Origin: an uncultured Clostridia bacterium
Lineage (GTDB): Bacteria; Bacillota; Clostridia; TANB77; CAG-508
Reading direction: 5' to 3'
Length of the DNA: 11,052 bases
Assembly: GCA_944393755.1 (NCBI GenBank)
Contig: CALYBF010000042.1
Location: 1 to 11,052, forward strand
This document shows positions 1 through 5,901 of the stretch, piece after piece. The notes under the pieces were generated by a model, which saw only the letters and a program-made list of their open reading frames with translations, was not told the origin of the DNA and made no database searches. Made by a program: the position numbers and the translations under genes. The first letter of the stretch is position 1. Each line of letters begins with the position of its first letter.

Positions 1-144
1 AATTTAGAGAAGCTAATAGAAGAAGCGAAAAAACAAATAGAAGAAAAGAAATATGAACAAGAACTAAAAGAAAAAGGTTTTACAAATATAACAAAAATGA
101 TATTCGCATTTAAAGGTAAAGAATTCAGATTAGAAATATTATAA
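1..144 (+). CDS. C-terminal end of an AAA-ATPase-like / PD-(D/E)XK nuclease-family protein (partial)
   Basis: An open frame enters from the left edge and stops at TAA 142-144, giving the last 47 residues. The sequence has a charged helix (QIEEKKYEQELKEKGF) followed by a short strand pair (ITKMIFAFKGKEFRLEIL). This matches the C-terminal signature of the large family of bacterial proteins with an N-terminal AAA-ATPase-like domain and a C-terminal PD-(D/E)XK nuclease-like domain, whose last residues usually read 'QI..KKY...L...G......I.FKGK'. The family is abundant and multi-copy in gut Clostridia and its function is unknown. The catalytic part lies outside the window, so activity cannot be judged. 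The call is by recalled family pattern only. Confidence 0.6.
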   Translation, partial: NLEKLIEEAKKQIEEKKYEQELKEKGFTNITKMIFAFKGKEFRLEIL

Positions 145-169
145 AAATTTAAAACTTATATGGAAATAT

Positions 170-198
170 TTGCATTTTGGAAAAAAATATGATACAAT
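170..198 (+). promoter_or_regulatory. Sigma-A-type promoter of secG
   Basis: TTGCAT (170-175) and TACAAT (193-198) are separated by 17 bases and lie about 40 bases upstream of the secG start. TATGAT at 188-193 is an overlapping but worse-spaced -10 alternative. Confidence 0.6.
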
Positions 199-224
199 AC
201 AAAAGTAGTTTAAAGTAGACCGTT

Positions 225-233
225 AAGGAGGAG
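225..233 (+). promoter_or_regulatory. Ribosome binding site of secG
   Basis: AAGGAGGAG ends five bases before ATG 239. It is the strongest Shine-Dalgarno match in the window and fixes the secG start. Confidence 0.85.
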
Positions 234-238
234 CAAAA

Positions 239-487
239 ATGGAAATAGTAAAATGGATATTAATAGTAATATATTTAATAATATCACTTGCTTTAATAAT
301 ATTAACATTAATACAATCAAAAGATGATGCGGGGTTATCATCAACAATAACAGGTTCATCTACAAATAACTTCTTTGAAAAAAATAAAGGTAAAACAAAA
401 GAAGGAAAACAAAAAAGATGGACAGTTATATTATCAATTGTGTTTGCAATATTAACAATAGTTTTAGGAATTTTGTATATGGCATAA
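239..487 (+). CDS. secG: Preprotein translocase subunit SecG
   Basis: The 82-residue protein has the SecG layout. A first membrane helix (about residues 5-25) is followed by a polar linker rich in Gly, Ser and Thr (about 29-45), a basic patch (KGKTKEGKQKR, about 50-60) and a second helix (about 61-81). SecG is the small accessory subunit of the SecYEG channel in the plasma membrane and helps SecA-driven protein export. Length and topology are normal for the family. It has its own promoter and ribosome binding site upstream and a hairpin terminator downstream. The gene order secG then rnr is a classic Firmicute arrangement, which supports both calls. Confidence 0.93.
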   Translation: MEIVKWILIVIYLIISLALIILTLIQSKDDAGLSSTITGSSTNNFFEKNKGKTKEGKQKRWTVILSIVFAILTIVLGILYMA

Positions 488-492
488 AAAAT

Positions 493-523
493 AAGGGCGG
501 TTTATAAAACAAGCCCTTTTATT
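493..523 (+). terminator. Rho-independent terminator after secG
   Basis: AAGGGC (493-498) pairs with GCCCTT (513-518), and an inner GTTT/AAAC stem (500-503 with 507-510) stacks inside it. The T-rich tail is TTTTATT. The terminator is modest, so some read-through into rnr is likely. I see no separate promoter for rnr. Confidence 0.65.
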
Positions 524-562
524 AGTAGTAAATAAAAAAGAAAGAAGGAAAAATTAAGAGAA

Positions 563-2683
563 ATGGAAGAACAAGCGAAAAAGATTTTAGATTTAATGAG
601 TGATGATGATTATGTCCCGATGAAAGCTAAGGAAATTGCAATGATAATGAGAGTACCAAAAAATGAATATCATCAGTTTTTAGAAGTAATCGGAAAATTA
701 GAATTAGAGTTAAAGATTGAGAAAAATAGAAAAAATAGGTATAAATTAAGTGATAAAACTTATTATGAAGGATATTACAGGAAAAACCAAAAAGGCTTTG
801 GTTTTGTAAGAATAGAAGATAGAGAAGATGAAATATATATATCAAAAGAGAATTCTCTAAATGCATTAAATGGAGACCATGTTTTAATAGAAATTATAGA
901 TGAAGAAAATAAAATTAAAAGTGCAGAAGGAAAAGTTGTAAGAATATTAAAACATGAAAAAGATACTTTTGTAGGAACATTTCAATATAATAAAAACTTT
1001 GGTTTTGTAATACCAGATGATAAAAATTTTGGAACAGATATATTTATCTCAAAAAAGAATTTTGGAAAAGCAAGAAACAACCATAAAGTTTTAGTGAAAA
1101 TAATTAAATATCCAGAAAGAGGTAAAAAAGCAGAAGGGAAAATAATAGAAGTATTAGGTAATGTAAATGAAGCAGGAGTTGATATGTTATCAATAATAAA
1201 AGAGCATAATCTTCCTGCAAGATTTCCTGAAAAAGTTGTAGAAGAAGCTAAAAAATGTGGAGATAAAGTTTCCGAAAAAGATATTGAAAATAGAAGAGAT
1301 TTTAGAAATAAAAATATATTTACAATAGACGGTGAAGATGCAAAAGACTTAGATGATGCTGTAAGAGTAGAAAAATTAGAAAACGGAAATTATAAATTAG
1401 AAGTACATATTGCAGATGTAAGTAACTATGTAAAAGAAAATAGTTTGTTAGATAGTGAAGCACTAATAAGAGGAACAAGTATATATATGTTAGGTAGAGT
1501 AATACCAATGCTTCCAAGAGAACTATCAAATGGAATATGTAGTTTAAACCAAGGTGAAGATAGACTTACACTTTCTTGTATAATGGAAATAGATAAAAAT
1601 GGAAATGTAATATCTTCTGATGTATGCAAGGGTGTTATTTGTGTAACAAAAAGGATGAGTTACAAAGATGTACAAAAAATATTAGACGGAAATGATAAAG
1701 AAATATTAGAAAAATATAAATCATATATAGAAGATTTTAAACTAATGGAAGAACTTGCACATATATTAAAACAAAGAAGATTAGAAAATGGATATTTAAA
1801 TCTAGACTTGCCAGAAACAAAAATAGAATTAGACATTGACGGAAAAGTTGTTAATATTGGAAAATATGAAACAACATTTGCAAATGAAATAATAGAACAT
1901 TTTATGCTAACAGCAAATGAAACAATCGCAGAAAAGTTTTATTGGTTACAAGCACCTTTTATTTACCGTGTACATGAAGAACCAGATTTAGAGAAAGTAA
2001 AAGAATTAAATAAATTTTTATTTAATTATGGGCTAAAAATAAAAGCATCTAAAGACAATATTTATCCAAAAGAATTTGCTAAAATATTAGATGAAATAAA
2101 AGGTAAAGAAGAGGAAAGAGTAATTTCTACACTAATATTAAGAACACTTAAGCTTGCAAAATATGATTATGAAAATAAAGGACATTTTGGTATTGCAAGT
2201 AAGTTCTATTGTCATTTCACATCACCAATTAGAAGATATCCAGATCTTTTCATACATAGAGTAATTTCAAAATATTTGGAAAATAATTATGTATTAGATG
2301 ATGAAGAATATAATTTATTAGAAAAACAAGCAGAAGATAGAAGTGTTAAATCATCAGAAAGAGAGAAAATTGCAACTGAAGTAGAAAGAGAAGCTTTAAA
2401 AATGAAAATGGCAGAATACTTGGAAGAAAGAATTGGTGAAGAATATGATGCAATTATATCTTCTATAACATCTTTTGGAGTTTTTGCAGAACTTGAAAAC
2501 ACAATAGAAGGTTTAATTAGATTTGAAAATTTAGGTGATGAATATTTCATATATGATGAAGAAAGAAAAATAATAATTGGTGAAATAACAAATAAAACTT
2601 ATAAAATAGGAGATAAAATAAGAATACGAGTAATACGTGCAAGTAAAGAATTAAAAGAAATTGATTTTGAGTTAGTAAAATAA
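563..2683 (+). CDS. rnr: Ribonuclease R (RNB-family 3'-5' exoribonuclease)
   Basis: The 706-residue protein has the full RNase R order: an N-terminal winged-helix region (about 1-65), two cold-shock domains (about 66-200), the RNB catalytic domain (about 245-570) and a C-terminal S1 domain (about 624-703). The catalytic metal-binding cluster is visible as DGEDAKDLDDAV (256-267), followed by HIADV (282-286), YRVHEEPD (468-475) and HFTSPIRRYPDL (551-562). The enzyme degrades structured RNA processively, including mRNA fragments and defective rRNA, and works with tmRNA in ribosome rescue. Length is normal. There is no long lysine-rich tail as in the E. coli enzyme. A weak AAGGA lies about 13 bases before the ATG, which is rather far. 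No frame disruption or in-frame CGG is present. Confidence 0.95.
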   Translation: MEEQAKKILDLMSDDDYVPMKAKEIAMIMRVPKNEYHQFLEVIGKLELELKIEKNRKNRYKLSDKTYYEGYYRKNQKGFGFVRIEDREDEIYISKENSLNALNGDHVLIEIIDEENKIKSAEGKVVRILKHEKDTFVGTFQYNKNFGFVIPDDKNFGTDIFISKKNFGKARNNHKVLVKIIKYPERGKKAEGKIIEVLGNVNEAGVDMLSIIKEHNLPARFPEKVVEEAKKCGDKVSEKDIENRRDFRNKNIFTIDGEDAKDLDDAVRVEKLENGNYKLEVHIADVSNYVKENSLLDSEALIRGTSIYMLGRVIPMLPRELSNGICSLNQGEDRLTLSCIMEIDKNGNVISSDVCKGVICVTKRMSYKDVQKILDGNDKEILEKYKSYIEDFKLMEELAHILKQRRLENGYLNLDLPETKIELDIDGKVVNIGKYETTFANEIIEHFMLTANETIAEKFYWLQAPFIYRVHEEPDLEKVKELNKFLFNYGLKIKASKDNIYPKEFAKILDEIKGKEEERVISTLILRTLKLAKYDYENKGHFGIASKFYCHFTSPIRRYPDLFIHRVISKYLENNYVLDDEEYNLLEKQAEDRSVKSSEREKIATEVEREALKMKMAEYLEERIGEEYDAIISSITSFGVFAELENTIEGLIRFENLGDEYFIYDEERKIIIGEITNKTYKIGDKIRIRVIRASKELKEIDFELVK

Positions 2684-2707
2684 ATATATATATTTTCCTA
2701 AAAAAGT

Positions 2708-2714
2708 GGAAGGA
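2708..2714 (+). promoter_or_regulatory. Ribosome binding site of the 78-residue protein
   Basis: GGAAGGA ends six bases before ATG 2721. This good spacing supports real translation of the short gene downstream. Confidence 0.65.
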
Positions 2715-2720
2715 TAAACA

Positions 2721-2957
2721 ATGCAAGTAAAAGATATGATAGAAAGACTAGAAGAATTAAAAGATGAACTTAGTTATTTCCAAAACATTGCAATTGAAGG
2801 TGAGGTAAGTATTAAAAACAAAGAGTTTTTTTCTGGAATAGATTGGCATACAGATGATGAAATTGATTATGCCAAGAAAATTATTCCAGAACTAGAAGCC
2901 GAAATTACAGAATTGGAGGATAAAATCACACTTGCTAAAATCTTAAAAATGCTTTAA
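2721..2957 (+). CDS. Small acidic coiled-coil protein, unknown function
   Basis: I do not recognise this 78-residue protein. It is acidic and mostly helical. Residues 1-20 (MQVKDMIERLEELKDELSYF) and 48-78 (a run of IIPELEAEITELEDKI type) have heptad-like Leu/Ile spacing, suggesting two helices that pair as a coiled coil. The polar middle (about 25-47) contains IDWHTDDEIDYAKK. There is no signal peptide or membrane segment. The start has a good ribosome binding site, the gene lies 37 bases after rnr on the same strand, and a strong terminator follows at once, so it is probably co-transcribed with rnr. In many Firmicutes the gene after rnr is smpB, but this sequence has no SmpB features. Coding is likely; function is open. 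Confidence 0.7.
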   Translation: MQVKDMIERLEELKDELSYFQNIAIEGEVSIKNKEFFSGIDWHTDDEIDYAKKIIPELEAEITELEDKITLAKILKML

Positions 2958-2965
2958 AGGAAAAC

Positions 2966-2996
2966 AGGGAGGAGTTTAATTACTCTTCCTTTTTTA
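2966..2996 (+). terminator. Strong rho-independent terminator ending the secG-rnr region
   Basis: AGGGAGGAGT (2966-2975) pairs with ACTCTTCCTT (2982-2991) over ten base pairs, two of them G-U. The loop has six bases and a run of T follows. It closes the plus-strand cluster just after the 78-residue gene. Confidence 0.85.
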
Positions 2997-3031
2997 TAGA
3001 AAAAATTATTTTTTAATATAGTAATTATTTA

Positions 3032-3157
3032 ATGAAAAAACGTTCTGATTCTGGATATAGTTATTTTTCTTGGGACAAGATTGAAGAAACAGTTCTCAAG
3101 TACTTTGTCAAGCAAATGCAACAAGATTTTAAAAATCTATTGAACTGCAAGAGTTAG
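3032..3157 (+). pseudogene. Short reading frame of 41 residues, possible gene remnant
   Basis: A 41-residue frame (MKKRSDSGYSYFSWDKIEET, then a helix ending QQDFKNLLNCKS) runs from ATG 3032 to TAG 3155-3157. No ribosome binding site precedes it. Its codons (CGT, GAC, CTC, TAC, GTC, several AAG) end in G or C more often than those of its neighbours, hinting at a different origin. The 'YSYFSWDKIEETVLKYF' segment vaguely recalls the region after the zinc ribbon in large serine recombinases, but that is a weak impression. A very good terminator follows directly, as if a longer gene once ended here. The rest of the gene-free stretch 2958-3348 holds only hairpins. Confidence 0.3.
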
Positions 3158-3162
3158 CATAG

Positions 3163-3196
3163 AAAAGTAGCAGAAAAATATTCTGCTACTTTTTTT
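3163..3196 (+). terminator. Strong hairpin terminator in the intergenic region
   Basis: AAAAGTAGCAGAA (3163-3175) pairs with TTCTGCTACTTTT (3181-3193) over 13 base pairs with a five-base loop. Seven T follow from 3190. On the minus strand only four T follow, so it mainly serves plus-strand transcription. No intact plus-strand gene lies directly upstream, only the 41-residue remnant. Confidence 0.8.
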
Positions 3197-3211
3197 ATGT
3201 GTAAAATTCTA

Positions 3212-3244
3212 AAACTTGAGGTTCAAATTTGTCACCTCAAGTTT
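3212..3244 (-). terminator. Perfect 11-bp inverted repeat, probable minus-strand terminator
   Basis: AAACTTGAGGT (3212-3222) and ACCTCAAGTTT (3234-3244) form a perfect stem with an 11-base loop. Read on the minus strand, the stem is followed by TTTTAGAATTTT, whereas the plus side has no T run. It lies about 105 bases beyond the last gene of the minus-strand germination operon, so it is the likely end of that transcript. Confidence 0.55.
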
Positions 3245-3283
3245 CAAAAAAATAATTATGAAGAAAGAAGGTAAAATAAATTT

Positions 3284-3316
3284 AACTTAGTTGTCATAAT
3301 ATAGAGCAATTAAGTT
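3284..3316 (-). terminator. Second hairpin downstream of the germination operon, weaker
   Basis: AACTTAGTTG (3284-3293) pairs with CAATTAAGTT (3307-3316), ten pairs including one G-U on one strand, with a 13-base loop. On the minus strand it is followed by an interrupted T tract (AAATTTATTTT). It may be a first, leaky terminator or an mRNA-end stabiliser ahead of the stronger hairpin at 3212-3244. Confidence 0.35.
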
Positions 3317-3348
3317 GTATGAGGCATAGCCTTGTATATTTCCTTATC

Positions 3349-3528
3349 TTAAGTAAAAAGAATTACTAAATTAAAAAATATAAAAACAATAACTGAAAAA
3401 CAAATAACAACAATACCGCCTGTTTTATTATTATTTTCTTTAATTTCATAAAAACCATAATAAATTGTTTTAATTAAAACATATAAACTAATTAAAATAA
3501 ATAATAAATCATAAATAAATTTTTGCAA
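3349..3528 (-). CDS. Small two-helix membrane protein, candidate germinant-receptor D subunit
   Basis: From a TTG start at 3526-3528 this gives 59 residues. A first hydrophobic helix (about 4-25) is followed by a short polar linker (GFYEIKENNNKTGG) and a second hydrophobic helix (about 39-58). The frame can be extended to GTG 3535-3537, but that GTG lies inside the AGAGGTG ribosome binding site, while the TTG has that site six bases upstream. I therefore choose TTG. The gene begins 14 bases after the stop of the C-subunit gene and so belongs to the germination operon. Small proteins with two membrane helices encoded next to ger operons are known in Bacillus as D subunits that modulate receptor activity. 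Position, size and topology fit, but the sequence itself is not diagnostic. Confidence 0.6.
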   Translation of the reverse strand: MQKFIYDLLFILISLYVLIKTIYYGFYEIKENNNKTGGIVVICFSVIVFIFFNLVILFT

Positions 3529-3542
3529 AATAAACACCTCTT

Positions 3543-4764
3543 TTAAGTTTCATTAATTAACATACCAGATTTTACTGAAGTTTCTACATTAACATCAAAA
3601 AATGCATTTTTATAACTTTCTTCCCAATCATAATCTACAAAATCAGTGTTAGTAAAAAAATTCTTAGTTGCAAAAATACCAAGTCCATTTATATCTGATT
3701 TAAAATCTTTAGAAGATTTGTATAGGTAATCTAAAAGTATAGATTTTAAATAAGAATTACAAGAATCAGAAATAACATTTAAACTGTTGGGGTCTAAATA
3801 TTTAGAATTATCTGTCATAGAATAGATTTGGGCAGTAAATTCACAATTTATCTTTATAAATGGTGAAGAACTAGAAGTATCTATTTTTATATTTGTAGAA
3901 CTTTTTGGTGTAACATAAATATCTAAATAATTATTTTCACTTAATGGGTCTGGTATAGAAATAAGGAATCTATCAACCTTATTTCTAACACTTAAAAAAG
4001 CCGTTGTTTCAATTGCAGAGAGTTCACCTACTAATTTGTCATCTTTAAAAACAGCAACACCTATATTTTCTACTTTATTTTCACCTTCTACAGAAGAATC
4101 ATTTGCCTTTATATCAAAATCTTGTTTTGAATTAGTATATGCACTTGTATCAGAATTATCTTTGTTGATTCCTCCGAAGTATTGCATAAGGTTCACAAGT
4201 CTTACAAATTAAACTATTAAAAAAATCACCAATTGTAGCATTAGGAATATGACCTACATATTTGCTAGACTCTGCTAAAAGTTCATAATAATTAGAAAGT
4301 AAGTTCTCAATTTCAGGTTTAATTTGTTCCATATAATATCTAGCATTACATTTACTAATAATAATATTTGCAGAAGGGCGAACTTGGGTATCATTTATTA
4401 AAGTGTATATTTCATCTGAAATACCATTTTTAGCAATTTCTTCAGAAAAAATAATAACTTTACAATGAGATAAATTAAGTTGCCTTCCTTGATATCCATT
4501 AATTAAATTAATGGCATTACTAATAGAAGAAGCGGTAACAGTATTAATAATAGGGCTTACTTTTTCACTGCTACTAGATTCAGGAGGGATAGGCTTTGTA
4601 AAGTGAAAACTAACTTCAATTTTATCATTATCAGAAACATCTACTCCAATTGCTAAAACATATGTTAAATTATCTATATTTAAAGAAGAATAAGAGCTAG
4701 AAAATGCAGAAATGATAACTAAAATAATTATAAAAATAAAAATATTTCTTATCCACTTAACCAT
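3543..4764 (-). CDS. gerAC: Ger(x)C-family spore germination protein, C subunit, read through a +1 frameshift at CGG
   Basis: The N-terminal frame (ATG 4764, AAGGAG at 4772-4777) carries a membrane helix (about residues 6-20), LAIGVDVSD and the family motif LNLSHCKVIIFSEE (about 96-109). At codon 197 it reaches CGG (4176-4174) and would stop six codons later. Skipping the C at 4176 restores AILGGIN and then the complete C-terminal domain, with the typical VAVFKDDKLVGELS segment, to TAA 3543. The joined protein has about 406 residues, normal for the family, with no other lesion. GerC proteins are usually lipoproteins. Here the lipobox cysteine is absent and serines stand in its place (FSSSYSSLNIDNL), so the N-terminal helix would have to anchor it. 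The start overlaps the B-subunit stop by eight bases, implying translational coupling. The alternatives are a recent inactivating insertion or a sequencing error. Confidence 0.8.
4174..4176 (-). other. Frame-change site in the C-subunit gene at an in-frame CGG codon
   Basis: The minus strand reads GCA ATA CTT CGG AGG AAT. The zero frame ends at TAA 20 bases after the CGG. Dropping the C gives GCA ATA CTT GGA GGA ATC AAC, the conserved AILGGIN. The codon before the site is CTT, the same slippery leucine codon used in the prfB +1 frameshift. No Shine-Dalgarno-like stimulator lies upstream; a GGAGG overlaps the site itself. Confidence 0.7.
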
Positions 4765-5896
4765 TTAAAAGCTCCTTTCTATTATTAAAAGTATTATTTA
4801 AATTATTATTATTTATTTGCTTCTTTTTAGCCATATTTGCAAAAATAAGTATTCCAAGCCCTAAAATTAAAACAATACCAATTACTAATTTAGGGTAAAT
4901 TTTAGTTTCAAAAGCTTGTGAAATTGCTAAATTTTTAGGAAGTATAGCAATTGCTAAAATTAGAATAGCAAAAACATCTATTAAAGGTCTATTATTGCTT
5001 ATTTTAGTTATTTTCTGAAAAATATTTATAGAAAATTTACAAACAATATTTAAATAACAAGCAAAAACTAATATCCAAACAAGTAAAAATACAGACTCTA
5101 GCCTTTGGAAAAATGTTCCAAATTCTATATATCTAGTTGCAGTATAGAGTGGAGATATCTCGCTTACATCTGTAAAAAATGTAAATATAAATAAAAGTGT
5201 AGCTATAGTAAAAATTAAATATAAGCTAGTAGCTAGAATAGAGATTATAGATATTTTTTTAAAACTCTTCTCATCTTTTAAAAGTGGAGGTAAGAAATAT
5301 AAATAAGCAATACCGCCAAAACAAGCAATGTTTGAGATACCTAAAACAAAAGTATTAAAAAAACCTTCACCTAATATTGGAAAAATTCTTTCTGGTACAA
5401 ATTTTGTTATATTTGTAAAAAACAAAAATATTACACTAAATAAAGCAATTGGAACAATAATTACATTTGTTTTTATTGCACTATTAGAATTTATTTTGTT
5501 AACAATTACAAGTGAGATGACAAACAAAAAGATAATAAATCTAATATCTGTCATAGGAAAATATAAAATTTGAATACTTTCACAAAAGTTTCTAAGAATT
5601 ATGCTAGAACTTATTATAAAATAACTAATAAAAATAAAACCAATAATATTTTTAAAAACTTTTCCGCCTATAGTCTCAGAAATATCTATAATGTCCATAG
5701 AAGGAAAATTCTTAAATAATTTATATATTAAGTAGGAAATAAAAACAGCAATAATGCTTACATATATTAAATTTAAAATACTAGAAGATTTGTAGTTACT
5801 TAATATATCTGTAGGCATTGCAAGAACTGTATGTGCTATTACTATTGTTAAAATAAGCATAATAGCTTCTATTGTACCTATTTTGTTATTAGACAT
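4757..5896 (-). CDS. gerAB: GerAB/Spore_permease-family germinant receptor B subunit
   Basis: The 379-residue integral membrane protein has about ten hydrophobic helices, as in the APC-superfamily Spore_permease family that forms the germinant-binding subunit in the spore inner membrane. Family-like features include the opening NKIGTIEAIMLILTIVIAHT, the central FGGIAYLYFLPPLL and the region TATRYIEFGTFFQRLESVFL near residue 255. I place the start at ATG 5894-5896. A longer frame exists from GTG 5903-5905, but that GTG is part of the AGAGGTGA ribosome binding site. The gene starts five bases after the A-subunit stop and overlaps the C-subunit start. Unlike both neighbours it is uninterrupted and contains no in-frame CGG. 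Which nutrient it senses cannot be told. Confidence 0.9.
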   Translation of the reverse strand: MSNNKIGTIEAIMLILTIVIAHTVLAMPTDILSNYKSSSILNLIYVSIIAVFISYLIYKLFKNFPSMDIIDISETIGGKVFKNIIGFIFISYFIISSSIILRNFCESIQILYFPMTDIRFIIFLFVISLVIVNKINSNSAIKTNVIIVPIALFSVIFLFFTNITKFVPERIFPILGEGFFNTFVLGISNIACFGGIAYLYFLPPLLKDEKSFKKISIISILATSLYLIFTIATLLFIFTFFTDVSEISPLYTATRYIEFGTFFQRLESVFLLVWILVFACYLNIVCKFSINIFQKITKISNNRPLIDVFAILILAIAILPKNLAISQAFETKIYPKLVIGIVLILGLGILIFANMAKKKQINNNNLNNTFNNRKELLNG

Positions 5897-5901
5897 ATAT
5901 A

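Noticed and set aside
3529..3537. GTG start at 3535-3537 for the small two-helix membrane protein.
   Set aside because: The GTG is part of the AGAGGTG ribosome binding site; TTG 3526-3528 lies at proper spacing.
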